From: Leptasterias polaris
Lineage: Eukaryota; Echinodermata; Asteroidea; Forcipulatida; Asteriidae
Direction of reading: 5' to 3'
DNA: 64,000 nucleotides
Assembly: GCA_037783415.1 (NCBI GenBank)
Contig: JAZGTN010000062.1
Coordinates: 186,001 to 250,000, forward strand
Below, piece by piece: positions 15,001 to 23,090 of this stretch (position 1 is its first letter; every line of letters begins with the position of its first letter). The translations under genes and the position numbers were made by a program. Below the pieces are notes generated by a model that was not told the DNA's origin, did no database searches, and saw only the letters and a program-made list of their open reading frames with translations.

Positions 15001-18000
15001 AAATGAAAAATAATTCATACATTTATGCAATTGAATAGACGTAAATATATAATCAAACAGAACAGTTAATTCATTGAACAAGACCAGCTAACTTAAAACT
15101 GGTATTAGCACACTTTGTGGTCCACACGAACCTGATATACAGATAAAATGTTCATATGCTGACAATTATTCCCACTGGTTTTTGCTTTGGTGTTTTATTG
15201 CTTTTCTTATAAAACATTGCATAACCAATGAACAATACCCAACAGAAGGCCAAAGGACATTTTGAAGTGAGGGCCTTATGGAAAAAAAATAAAACTTAAT
15301 GAGAGATATAGTCCAACAAATTAGCCCATCTTCACACCAAACTTGGGACTAAAAGCAATAGAATTTATTTAACTCAAATGCATTTCAATTAAGTCTCTAG
15401 AAAAAATACTAAAAAGTCCTCAGAAATCTCATCACGTAAATTTGCGTTATTTGTATTAATGCAATTGTCCCATTGCATTGTGTGCAATAAAAAAACAAGA
15501 CTATTCTTAGCATTAGGTGTGGAATGAGATCAAACATTGTTCATTACTCAGGGATGCCTTCAACAATGTCAATATAACTTGGCACATCAGTTGTCATGGA
15601 AATGACTGCTACAGGGTGTTATACTCAAGCATATTCCATATTTATTTAAATGCACAATTTTTGCAACTGTTGAAAATGAGTTATTTAATTTTACCTTTGA
15701 AGAAAAAAAATACACAAATCATCAAAAAGTCTCCACCTACCTATATATTAACCACAGAGAAGTGTTAACTTTTATTTAGCTTTCTCTGGATTAACTGTTT
15801 GAGACTTTGAATTGAGCCTTGTGGAATTAGTCAACTAAATCACAGTCATTCCATGGACCAATTAATCAATATTTTATTATCACTCCTCTTGTATGAAACT
15901 AAGCCATTGGATAGAAGTTGCATTAATATCTTACCGTATTATCACTTGAGCATGTTGCTAATAAGTTGTCATCAAATTGAGAGAAATCCATATCAGTCAC
16001 CAAGGCTGAATGTGCATGAAGCATGGGCAGAGATGACATACCACGACCTGATTTATCTAATGGTATAACTGCCAGGGTACCACCACCTACATAACAGATT
16101 AACACCAAATCCCATTATAAGCGTGTATACTGGACATACCTTTTTTGTAAGCATGTTAAGAAATATGATGAAAAGTTGATAATCTTTAGTATGCATACAT
16201 GTACGTAATTACACAAAAACATTCTTGGTTCAATTAACCTGCAGCACCCCTAAAATACAACTCCAAATCGTTTCTGGTACATACAGTGGATGACCCCAAA
16301 CAACATAATATACAACAACAATTTTCCTTTGTAAACCTACTTGGGACCTCAAAATAAAGTGTCTCCCTTTCCTAGCTTTTAGTTGGACATCTGTATTTAC
16401 TTTGAATCATTATAAAAGCAAATTAGCAAATAAACAACTAATAGTAAGACATTGTACAACAATAACCCCACCAGATGCAAACTTTTTACTTCAACAGGTT
16501 TTGAAAATTAAAGGATAGTATTTTAAAGGAATGTAATCTTTCACAGACCGATTGGATAAGTTCCTTTAACTGAAAATCTTCACTTGTTTTCTATCTTCAA
16601 TGAAAAAGACTTGATATCTTGTAGTAAAAAAGAATTAATCAAGACATTTTTGGGGAAATTCCAAAAATACCTTTAATTAAGAAAATCATATTGGAAACAG
16701 GCTGGGATTGCTGTATCTTACTCTGGTTAGCTAAAGATTGACCATTTTGACTCGAACCCAGGCTGGGAGACCATTGGTTGACTACTGTGGTCGACCATTT
16801 GGAACCAGCCTCAGGACTACATGTGTATGGTTTCTTCCGTGGTCCCAATACCCTTGTTTCATGCTAACATGTGTAAAGTGCAGAAGGGAACCAGTGCCCT
16901 ATAGCAAAAAGGCGAAAAAGGGCAATGAAAATGTTGAATACCCTGCTGATGGTTGACTAGACTTCCAAAAGAGTCGTTCGCATGAGTATGTCACTGCGCA
17001 TGTACGCAAGCTATTAGCCAGCGATACGTCGGGGCGTCTTTTGGACGCCCTATTTTATTTTTGGACGCCCCGAAAAACTGTCGGACGCCCTTGAAGACGC
17101 CCTGTTTTTTGTACATAATAAAAAAAAATTACATCCGAATACCTGAAATTGTAAGCAAACGAACGCAAATCCAAAACTATTACTACCTGCCAGCTGCAGT
17201 GAAGGTAATTTTTATGCAAGATACAACCAATTTATCTTAAATATACTGATCGCCCATTCATTGTTTACCGACAAAGGGATCAAATTTAACATCAGACAGT
17301 GCCCCCGACTAGTGCTTAGTGGGAAGGCTTGAACAACCGCAAAGGCTTTAGAAACTATAGCGGTGAAACGCCACGCAGTAGACAAGTTTACAAAATACAT
17401 GTACATGTACATGTACCGTACATATACATGTATGTCGACGTAAAAAGCGTTGTGTATGTATTATGTACATGTCGTGTACCTACCAGGGTTGTGTGTGATA
17501 GATCGGCAGCACTCGAGACACACGTGTTGTAGACTTGATTTCAAGTCTGAGATAAGGGTTATTTTTCTGCATCAGCCACACAAAATCCCCCCGCAGATTG
17601 GCTATCACGCGCTCTAACTCGTAGGTTAAAGACGGAGGTTAATCCACAAGAGGGCGCTATTTCAGGCAATGCAGCTAGGTAGACTAAAAACCAGGAGCAC
17701 AGATTTGGAACCAAGTCTAGGCACGTCATTCCCGCTCTTTTCTGGCTGCTGGCAACCTTTCAGCGCATATTAATGTTGCAGAACATCGCACATGCGCAGT
17801 GTATGAGTCAAAACGTGCGTGTCTGTTTGTATGTGTGAACCTCCCACCATGAGTATGGGTAATGCAGGTTTAATAAAGAATGCTCACTGCTATTCCTCGT
17901 AGTGGTACACTGTAAATGTACATGATGTACATGTACATTGAAATGTTAACGATTGTTCCGTATTTCTTATAATTCGCGGGCTATAGAAATAGAATACCGC

Positions 18001-19337
18001 AACTCGACTCTTGTACGGGGGAAATCAATATGAAAAAGTCGTGACCCCGCCCAAACTTTAAAAATAATAACACTGCGCGAAATACTACGATTCTTAGGGC
18101 TGTACGGTGCTGATTTCATTTTTTAAAACCATTTAACCGGCCCAGACCCAAAGCATACGTGGAGTACACAGTAAATGCAATAATAGTTCTGTGGTACATG
18201 CTTGCTGAAAATTTACCCCAACAATTTGGACGCCCTGTTTTTCAATCCAGTCAAATTTGGACACCCTATTTTCAAATCCTGGCTAAAAGCGTGGATGTAC
18301 GTGGCTAGTCTGTGGTCAATCACAGGTCGACTGAATGTGTGCACTCAAACTTGCTCTACATGTATGCCTCTCGTACCTGTTGACCCTGTCCCAAATCCAA
18401 CCTTAGACTAGACCCACAAATGAAGATAGGGTTTATAGTCGCTACTGTACATAATTATATGGGTGTCCTACATGTATGTGACAAACTGAATATTTCTTCA
18501 TTTATTGTCTGTACACAGGCACCTTCCAGTCTGAATAAAAGCAATAGTAATTTGGGGATATGTTTTTTGGGTTAGGATCTCACCTGTGTTATTGGTGTTA
18601 AAGGCCATGAATTTACAGCTTGCTTTTATGTGGTTTCCACATGATGATGGTGATCCAACAGAGATATCACTTATCCATTGCTGTTTATAGAGTCATAGAT
18701 AAAATACAAATAATATCAAATGCTTAATGAGAGCAATGGTGAGAATATTTTCATGAGTTCATAGATTGAATGTTTTAACATGGAACATTCCATCTTTCAT
18801 TGAATGAAAATATTTGTTCTATTGCACAAATACAAAACATTAATTATTTGTTTTATAGCATCCTGATGGTTCCGTCATTTAAGGATATTCTTGATACCCG
18901 TAAGTCAATTAAATAGATCAAAATTCAGAGCATTGCTCTGAAGTTCACAACAGAGTGTCAAAATTTGCTTCACTTTATTGTTTGCCTGCACAATACTTTA
19001 AAATGTGATCCAATGACAGGGGTAGGGGGGTAGGGCAAAAACACACATTGAGATGTCTAAAAGAAAACTGACAACCTTCTTTGTTGGTGAACAGTCATTT
19101 TGTAAAAAAATAATCACGCATAGAATCCATATTTCTTGTCAATCACAAAAATGTCAATTCCATTCATTGACATGGACCTCGGAAAATAAAACATCCCAAG
19201 GTAAATCATAAGTGTAACAGTCTTTAAATTGAAACAATAAAAAACATTCACCTCTTTCTTTGAGACTTTTGCTGCTGCATTTTTGAACTTGGACGCACTG
19301 AAGCGACTCATTTTGCAGTCCTGGTTGTGTTGCTTTT
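1..19337 (-). CDS. CORO7: Coronin-7 gene, N-terminal 658 residues (15 coding exons; 3' part outside window)
   Basis: Coronin-7 is a tandem-propeller WD40 protein that acts in Golgi trafficking and actin regulation. Coding exons on the minus strand, 5' to 3', are 19311-19252, 18680-18584, 16086-15935, 14997-14811, 14210-14086, 7656-7570, 6875-6793, 6428-6316, 5533-5388, 4870-4775, 3750-3589, 3475-3362, 1563-1348, 1110-918 and 381-239. All have AG/GT borders and the reading frame closes at each junction (1,974 nt). Order of domains: coronin N-terminal motif, first propeller (about 20-300), coronin C-terminal DUF1900-like segment (about 301-395), Ser/Lys-rich linker (about 396-480), then a second coronin start (SKFRHMNS) and second propeller. 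Two coronin units in one chain separate CORO7 from short coronins. Human CORO7 is about 925 residues, so roughly a third is missing to the left. The introns are loaded with mobile elements. Confidence 0.93.
239..381 (-). CDS. CORO7: CORO7 coding exon 15 (residues 611-658), last exon in window
   Basis: Encodes GHREKLYFVKFHPQAADILM then S-A-S-Y-D-M-T-I-K-L-W-D-L and L-T-G-H-T-D-Q, a clear WD40 blade. Donor GTAATT at 238-237. No further exon is evident in bases 1-238, so the gene runs off the left edge. Confidence 0.92.
382..917 (-). other. CORO7: CORO7 intron 14
   Basis: AT-rich intron with a short (AAAT)n tract near 676-698. Nothing else recognised. Confidence 0.6.
918..1110 (-). CDS. CORO7: CORO7 coding exon 14 (residues 547-611)
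   Basis: Second-propeller blade: LPAIQNGSSVMDFTWDPFN then C-R-L-A-V-A-C-D-N-A-R-I-L-I-W. The I/L-Q-N-G-x-x-V-x-D-x-x-W-D-P-F motif is diagnostic of coronin-7. Confidence 0.92.
1348..1563 (-). CDS. CORO7: CORO7 coding exon 13 (residues 475-546), start of second coronin unit
   Basis: Contains VAPSTSKFRHMNSC followed by H-M-I-N-L-H-N-L and a hydrophobic G-G-A-G-G-L-I-A-F-V-D end. The S-K-F-R-H motif repeats the N-terminal coronin signature of exon 1 and marks the second propeller. Confidence 0.9.
1884..2005. mobile_element. Short palindromic MITE, decayed copy
   Basis: About 120 bp in CORO7 intron 12. Ends resemble the MITEs at 2599 and 20617: an AATTCATGACTCTGCTTACC-like left end and a mirrored TAAGCAGCGCCAT right end, with most of the centre missing. 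Confidence 0.5.
2070..2310 (+). repeat. tRNA-derived SINE, plus orientation
   Basis: The head resembles a leucine-type tRNA: an A-box-like TGGCCGAGTGGTTAAGAGC and a B-box-like GGGTTCGAGTCCCGG, followed by the SINE body word CTTGTGTCCTTGAGCAAGAC. The body continues well past a tRNA 3' end and related heads occur at 34.4 and 35.2 kb, so this is a SINE and not a tRNA gene. It sits antisense in CORO7 intron 12. Confidence 0.8.
2599..2850. mobile_element. Palindromic MITE, GGGCCCAAT family, copy 1
   Basis: About 250 bp with inverted ends GGGCCCAATGTCATGGCTCT and AGAGCCATGTAGTTGGGCCC. The interior is made of short mirrored words of the GCTTACC/GGTAAGC type. A second, better preserved copy lies at 20617-20865. 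No coding capacity. Confidence 0.75.
2850..2960 (+). repeat. SINE fragment
   Basis: Carries a degraded B-box-like region and the body words TGTCCTTGAGCAAAACACTT and AATTGCTTCATCC shared with the full SINEs at 34-35 kb. The 5' head is lost beside the adjoining MITE. Confidence 0.6.
3362..3475 (-). CDS. CORO7: CORO7 coding exon 12 (residues 437-474), linker
   Basis: Low-complexity polar sequence (SSSLETPKSTKLESSDTK) with no recognised fold. Accepted as an exon because its borders are AG/GTAAGT, it is exactly 38 codons, and it joins flanking exons in phase 0. Confidence 0.75.
3589..3750 (-). CDS. CORO7: CORO7 coding exon 11 (residues 383-436), inter-propeller linker
   Basis: Starts VLRISLDPSNKK and becomes Ser/Lys/Glu rich (SPSLASVSSSEERKRD), the low-complexity linker between the two coronin units. 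A partial copy of its 5' end and acceptor lies about 160 bp upstream, at 3898-3916. Confidence 0.85.
3898..3916 (-). repeat. Partial duplicate of CORO7 exon 11 start and acceptor
   Basis: The plus-strand word AACTAATCCTCAGTACCTGT here differs by one base from the start of exon 11 at 3735-3754. On the minus strand it recreates an acceptor and the first codons of exon 11. It lacks the rest of the exon. Confidence 0.6.
4018..4215 (+). repeat. Degenerate SINE
   Basis: Shares CTTGTGTCCTTGAGCAAG and a following CTTATGCATAATTAGTTCTT-like body with other SINEs here. The head is eroded. It lies in CORO7 intron 10, followed by a short (ATGAGTACT)n tract near 4346-4400. Confidence 0.5.
4775..4870 (-). 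CDS. CORO7: CORO7 coding exon 10 (residues 351-382)
   Basis: Continues DUF1900 with SHRDFYVELFPDTTG and a D-E-W-L-Q-G-G-N-D-Q end. Exactly 32 codons, phase 0 on both sides. Confidence 0.9.
4871..5387 (-). other. CORO7: CORO7 intron 9
   Basis: No gene, repeat family or long open frame recognised. Confidence 0.6.
5388..5533 (-). CDS. CORO7: CORO7 coding exon 9 (residues 302-350)
   Basis: Coronin C-terminal (DUF1900-like) segment: G-I-A-M-V-P-K-R-A-V-D-V-M-S-C-E-V, then VIPVSYEVPRK. This segment packs against the bottom of the propeller in coronins. Confidence 0.92.
5534..6315 (-). other. CORO7: CORO7 intron 8, with ATT microsatellite
   Basis: Contains an (ATT)n tract at about 5869-5887 with AAACAGTTAAAAGG-like flank, possibly the tail of a lost retroposon. 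Otherwise nothing recognised. Confidence 0.5.
6316..6428 (-). CDS. CORO7: CORO7 coding exon 8 (residues 264-302)
   Basis: Encodes IMIPLYDPDTKMLFLAGIGD then T-R-I-W-F-C-E-I. The P-x-Y-D-P-D-T and A-G-x-G-D-T-R motifs mark the last blade of coronin propellers. Confidence 0.92.
6793..6875 (-). CDS. CORO7: CORO7 coding exon 7 (residues 237-264)
   Basis: Reads LRDREVCIWDQRQFVQPV, the R-E-x-x-x-W-D blade of the first propeller. Phase 0 in, phase 2 out. Confidence 0.9.
6876..7569 (-). other. CORO7: CORO7 intron 6
   Basis: No recognisable element. Includes a short poly-G run near 7457. Confidence 0.6.
7570..7656 (-). CDS. CORO7: CORO7 coding exon 6 (residues 208-236)
   Basis: Encodes ETNGHSSNKESRVCWLGD then F-I-L-T-T-G-F-N-K, the coronin D-S-R-x-x-W-x-G and T-T-G-F segment. 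Separated from exon 5 by a 6.4-kb intron filled with a decayed LINE and its minisatellite. Confidence 0.9.
8761..8784 (+). other. 2A-like (NPGP) motif at start of LINE protein
   Basis: Reads D-T-K-V-N-P-G-P after a leucine-rich MLLLLAR leader. The 2A ribosome-skipping consensus is D-(V/I)-E-x-N-P-G-P; here the Val/Ile and Glu are replaced by Thr and Lys, so activity is doubtful. NPGP leaders are known in sea-urchin LINEs. Confidence 0.6.
8820..10767 (+). repeat. 78-bp minisatellite, 25 tandem copies, derived from LINE zinc finger
   Basis: Unit begins GGCTGCAAAGTGGGGTCAGC and is exactly 78 bp (26 codons), repeated about 25 times with almost no divergence. In the LINE frame each unit encodes K-A-A-K-W-G-Q-R-C-L-stop-C-K-E-C-E-G-W-F-H with a TAA inside, so the array expanded after the finger was already broken, or the stop spread with the array. 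Two units carry the same A-to-T change (9578 and 10124), exactly seven units apart, indicating a block duplication. The minus strand stays open only because 78 is a multiple of 3. Confidence 0.95.
11150..11455 (+). pseudogene. LINE endonuclease fragment
   Basis: Encodes HRPLIIGSFYRPQTSAP and V-E-G-D-F-N-L, conserved motifs of apurinic-like LINE endonucleases. The N-terminal part and catalytic C-terminus are missing or out of frame. Confidence 0.75.
11880..12620 (+). pseudogene. LINE reverse transcriptase fragment, multiple frameshifts
   Basis: RT motifs are spread over three frames: EAQHGFRLGRSCETQLIV, G-I-R-G-S-I-L-Q-W, V-P-stop-G-T-M-L-G-P-L-F-F, and L-R-L-F-A-D-D-C. The stop in the V-P-Q-G-T motif and several frameshifts rule out function. 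Confidence 0.8.
13910..14092 (-). repeat. CORO7: 61-bp tandem triplication spanning CORO7 exon 5 donor
   Basis: Units 13910-13970, 13971-14031 and 14032-14092. The first two are identical; the third differs at two bases. Each contains the minus-strand word TTTGCTTTGTAAGTCA, so the exon 5 end and its GTAAGT donor exist three times. Because 61 is not a multiple of 3, use of the second or third donor would shift frame. Confidence 0.95.
14086..14210 (-). CDS. CORO7: CORO7 coding exon 5 (residues 166-207)
   Basis: Reads IQGVSWRQDGQVLATTAKDK then LRILDPR, a typical coronin blade. The donor (GT at 14085-14084, GTAAGT) lies in the first of three tandem 61-bp copies, so two identical donors follow 61 and 122 nt downstream. 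Joining at the first donor to exon 6 keeps frame. Confidence 0.88.
14211..14810 (-). other. CORO7: CORO7 intron 4
   Basis: AT-rich; no repeat family or coding signal recognised. Confidence 0.6.
14811..14997 (-). CDS. CORO7: CORO7 coding exon 4 (residues 104-166)
   Basis: WD40 blades: IKLWDIPEGG at the start, then V-L-F-H-P-T-A-D-K-L-L-A-S-S and LQIWDI. Acceptor TTTCATTTCAG, donor GTAGGG. Confidence 0.92.
14998..15934 (-). other. CORO7: CORO7 intron 3
   Basis: No recognisable gene or repeat. Confidence 0.6.
15935..16086 (-). CDS. CORO7: CORO7 coding exon 3 (residues 53-103)
   Basis: Encodes first-propeller blades with the hallmark H-S-A-L-V-T-D-M-D-F-S-x-F-D-D segment and L-L-A-T-C-S-S-D. 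Phase 1 in, phase 0 out. Confidence 0.92.
16087..18583 (-). other. CORO7: CORO7 intron 2, with GGACGCCC-rich patches
   Basis: Contains several GGACGCCC words at 17040-17105 and two more near 18226-18262, separated by about 1.1 kb, and an alternating ACATGTAC tract at 17396-17432. Base composition around 17.0-18.1 kb is more GC-rich than the neighbouring introns, suggesting an inserted element whose ends I could not define. Confidence 0.4.
18584..18680 (-). CDS. CORO7: CORO7 coding exon 2 (residues 21-53)
   Basis: Reads QWISDISVGSPSSCGNHIK, matching the W-I-S-D-I-x-x-G and C-x-N-H-I-K signature near the start of coronin-7. Ends one base into the codon for Gly53. Confidence 0.9.
19252..19311 (-). 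CDS. CORO7: CORO7 coding exon 1 (residues 1-20)
   Basis: Begins with ATG at 19311 and reads MSRFSASKFKNAAAK, the coronin-7 N-terminal motif (human CORO7 also starts M-N-R-F-x-x-S-K-F). Donor GTGAAT follows. A pyrimidine-rich acceptor at 19338 lies 26 nt upstream of the ATG, so the 5' UTR is probably split and continues in an upstream exon. Confidence 0.9.
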
Positions 19338-19862
19338 CTGTAACAAATGTAATATTTCAAAGGTTGCATTTTAATAACTAAGAGTCCAAGTACTAACACA
19401 TTAGTAAGATATTATTTCCCCAATGGGTACAATTTCCTGTGTTGATTAGATTCAATGTACATGAATACTTACATAAGAGATGAGAATCACTACGTTTTTT
19501 TTATCTGGATGCTTTGACTGATTAGGTTAGTATAGTAGGTCTATACTTAGATGTATCTCTCATTAGGGATAACTACTGAGGTATGATGGACATCTGCTTA
19601 TGATGAAATGCACGATCAATCAGAAACAAGACCACTTTAAGTAGTGATTTAATTTGATCAACAATTATATTGACACCATGCTCATTTATAAATATAATAA
19701 AAGATTCTTGCAAGTTCCTGCTGCAGTTGCTAGTAGCATGGTACTAGCAACTACAGCAGGATAGGACAAAAATTTCAGAAAAAACTTAGATTCAAATCAT
19801 GTCCAAAAATACTGAAACTGTGAGATTTGAGCAATTACAGTACTTGTACGTAATCCTATTCA

Positions 19863-20110
19863 ATGCATTCACTATGTTGTTGTTTATCCTCATCCACCCT
19901 CCCAATCAAATCATCTAAAAATACCAGATTTCTTCCATACCGGCAAAATCAAATTGACAGCCTTGAGAAAGTTCAGAGGAGGGGGATACGCTTCATCACT
20001 GGGAACTACAACAGAGAGGACAGCGTCACAGCTACATGTACGAGATTAGACATCGGACTCCCAACACTTCAAGAAAGACGATTATAATCACGTCTAGTCA
20101 TGATGTACAT
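19863..20110 (+). pseudogene. LINE reverse transcriptase C-terminal fragment
   Basis: Encodes QIDSLEKVQRRGIRFITGNY and L-P-T-L-Q-E-R-R-L, the conserved end of Jockey/CR1-type RT proteins, related to the same region of the element at 30.3 kb. The rest of the polymerase is absent. Confidence 0.75.
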
Positions 20111-20374
20111 GTAAAAGATCCTCAACCATCAGATAGCCATTCCTCTCCCAGACTACATCAAACAAAAGGCCAGAGCAAACAGAAGTCAACATCACCTGCG
20201 ATTTACCAGACTAAGAACATCATCAGACTCATTCAGCATCATGTTTTTTACTTGCAATACATTTCTATTTTGTATATATTTTGGCACCCAAGTATACAAG
20301 CCGTCCACCGTCGGCAGCCACACCCTGTCTAAATGCTGAACAGGCTTTGACTAGATGTAGATGTATACGTAGAT

Positions 20375-20615
20375 GTAGATGAGTTTGACTCTTTTGGGGA
20401 AGAGATCCCACAAATGCCAGGTAAACTGCTGGTACTGGACGATTTCAACATTCATGTTGACATGCCTCACAAACCTGATGGCGATGCATCCGGGGTTTCA
20501 ATTATTTACCAGCAGTATGTTACATCCCAAACACACACACACATGACACATCTTGGACTTAATACTGACACAGCTCTGGAAAATGACCCTAACTTAACTA
20601 TGTTTCAGGTCATGA
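20375..20615 (+). pseudogene. LINE endonuclease fragment
   Basis: Reads GKLLVLDDFNIHVDMP, then H-T-H-M-T-H-L-G-L-N, matching the G-D-F-N-I-H-V-D and T-H-x-x-G-x-T-L-D-L motifs of LINE endonucleases with several substitutions. It lies immediately upstream of the palindromic MITE. Confidence 0.7.
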
Positions 20616-20616
20616 T

Positions 20617-20865
20617 CAGGGCCCAATTTAATGGCTCTGCTTACCGTAAGCAAAGAATTGGCGCTTATGGAAGCAGGGAATTCCGCGCTTACGTCAAGCG
20701 TATCTCACGGGTTAGCAGGGAATTTTTGCTTGTGCGCTTTCATAGTCCATGTTACTAGGCATTCTACGCTTACCTGGCTAGCGCAGAAATTCAACGCTTG
20801 CTCGCTTGAATGGTGATTGCAAGTGCAGAATTCGGCGGTAAGCAGAGCCATGAAATTGGGCCCAG
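20617..20865. mobile_element. Palindromic MITE, GGGCCCAAT family, copy 2
   Basis: 249 bp with inverted ends GGGCCCAATTTAATGGCTCT and AGAGCCATGAAATTGGGCCC. Closely similar along its length to the copy at 2599. Both flanks carry CAG, a possible 3-bp target duplication. A lone right end of the same family lies at 21090-21130. Confidence 0.8.
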
Positions 20866-21089
20866 ATGTGTTGTCCAACAACAGAACCCCCACCCCCCTG
20901 GACAATTTTATCAATTCTTCATCAAGAATCTTACTCAAGATTACTCTTAGTCTTAGTCTTAGACTTAGACACATGTTGTAAGCCTGCTGCATGCACATCA
21001 AAGATGCGGTCAAGAATAGAACTGGCTTCCTTCCCGTGAGTTTGAGTAGGAAATTTCATTTTTGAAAATGTAACTCGGCAAAAAGGCCT

Positions 21090-21131
21090 CACAGAGCAGA
21101 ATTCGGCGGTAAGCAGGGTCATGAAATTGGG
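21090..21131. repeat. Solo right end of GGGCCCAAT MITE
   Basis: Contains GGCGGTAAGCAGGGTCATGA followed by AATTGGGCCC, matching the right terminus of the copy at 20617. No left end is visible. Confidence 0.6.
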
Positions 21132-21349
21132 CCCTGTGGTCACAGCACGGGGGAAACTGTCGTGCCGTCATCATGTTTTCAATCGAAATGTAATGTTGTC
21201 ATCCAGATGTGTATTTCCGATCTCCAATTTTGCGTGGGATTGCAAACAAATACGTTTATCTCAAGGTTAAGACGAGTGAGGATAATATGTCATTATCTGT
21301 TCTATTGAAAAATCAAACAACCTCCATTAACCTGGATTATCAAACTCAC

Positions 21350-21480
21350 CTATTGCCAATGCTCAGCTTTATTTAGGCTTCAGCTTTTCAGCAACACCCC
21401 ACGGAAGTACACAACAAGCGACTTGCCCACTTTTCCTGCCTGTTCTGGGCTCTACCCACTAGGATAGTAGACTTGACACT
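21350..21480 (-). other. CORO7: Possible non-coding 5' exon of CORO7
   Basis: The acceptor at 19338, just before the CORO7 ATG, implies an upstream exon. The best nearby donor on the minus strand is CAATAG|GTGAGT, with exon end at 21350. The upper boundary is arbitrary. This is inference from splice words only. Confidence 0.25.
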
Positions 21481-21589
21481 AGTCCCACACACACGCGCAA
21501 AGTTTCTCTTCATATGGGACGCCCGCACTTGGTTGGTTGGGGCGGCACTTGTTGACTGTTACGTTTCGGGCCGCTATTTTATCCAGGCG

Positions 21590-21881
21590 TAGTCTTGGCT
21601 CCAAGACCATGGTGTTTGCTCGGTACACACAGAATCAGTACCAACGTTCGTCGGGTATACACTGTGCACGTTTGTAATGAATAAACATAGAGGGCGCTGT
21701 GACTAGTGGTATTTTTCGGCTCACCGACATCTGGATCTCTTGGTGGGGGATCCAGGGAACAAAAATACAAAGCGCCCTCTATGTTTATTCATTACAAACG
21801 TGCACAGTGTATACCCGACGAACGTTGGTACTGATTCTGTGTGTACACCGAGCAAACACCATGGTCTTGGAACCAAGACTA
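21590..21881. mobile_element. Fold-back element with 9-bp target duplication
   Basis: Arms 21590-21698 and 21771-21881 are nearly perfect inverted copies, from TAGTCTTGG at one end to CCAAGACTA at the other, around a 72-bp loop. ATCCAGGCG flanks both sides (21581-21589 and 21882-21890), a perfect 9-bp duplication. No coding capacity. Arm similarity suggests recent insertion. Confidence 0.9.
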
Positions 21882-22402
21882 ATCCAGGCGCGGAGATCTG
21901 TACGGGAGTGCCTTTTGGGGGTCTTTTACACAAATGGACCGCAAATGGGAATTATTAATTTTGTTCAACTTGGACCCCACAAAGGAATTCTTTAGAAAAG
22001 GGAATCGTAGAACAACAACAGGACCACACAAACCGGATCCGTGAAAGTGGAAATTGACCAAACATCTATTTCGTGCAGTCGTACGTTTGCTGCCTCTTTA
22101 CACAAAATGAATGAGCAAGTACATGTAGTTTGATCGGACAACTGACAAGTCGTTAACAAGGCGGTGTGTCGAGTCTAGTCGCGTGTGATGTTGTAGCGAA
22201 AGAATGCTCTCGCGAGATCACTGCTCTCGCGCGAAGTTGCTGGCTGCCGACTCCTCGTCGTGGTAAATCTGTAATCTCGCGCAGAGCAGCCCTCTCGCGG
22301 GATATTGCGAGAGAGCCGTTCCGCTATCACCGTGACAGACATTTAACGACTTGTCCACAAGTCTAACAACCGATGCAAAAGTTAATAATATCAGTTTGTC
22401 TT

Positions 22403-23086
22403 CTACGGAGCTCTGGAAGTGCCATCCGACATGTTGAGATCCTGACATAATTATCTCCGGATGACGACATCTTAAACGCAAATAAGTCGACATACCGAGA
22501 TAATTATGTCGGGATGACGACATCCCAAAACTAAGATGTCGTCTTGCTGTGATAATTTATATCAGGATGACGACATCCCAAAACTAGGATGTCGTCTTCC
22601 AGTGATTATTTATCTCGGGATGACGACATCCTAAAAGTAGGCTGTCGTCTTCCTGTGACAATTCATCTCGGGATGACGACATCCTCGTACACGCAGCCTT
22701 CGCGAATTCTTTTTACGTGATGCGTGATGCAGTGAATGGCATCCTACCTTTAGGATGTCGTCATCTCGAGATAAATTATCACAGGAAGACGACATCCTGC
22801 TTTTAGAATGTCGTCATCCCGAGATAAATTATCACAGGAAGACGACATCCTACTTTTGAGATGTCTCATCCCTAGATAAATTATCACAGGAATACGACAT
22901 CCTACTTTTAGAATGTCGTCATCCCAGAATAAATTTTCACAGCAAGACGACATCCTACTTTTAGGATGTCAACATGTTGACATAATTATCTCGGTATGTT
23001 GACTTATTTGCGTTTAGGATGTCGTCATCCGGAGATAATTATGTCAGGATCTCAACATGTCGGATGGCACTTCCAGAGCTCCGTAG
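22403..23086. mobile_element. Fold-back element rich in GGATGACGACATCC palindromes
   Basis: Ends are inverted copies starting CTACGGAGCTCTGGAAGTGC and continuing about 100 bp. The interior repeats a word like GGATGTCGTCATCCCGAGAT about every 50 bp, in one orientation left of centre and the opposite right of centre. TCTT flanks both ends (22399-22402, 23087-23090). Arms carry only a few mismatches. Confidence 0.85.
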
Positions 23087-23090
23087 TCTT

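Noticed and set aside
21699..21995. Overlapping 70-100 codon open frames at the hairpin
   Set aside because: They read through the inverted arms of a mobile element and mirror each other.
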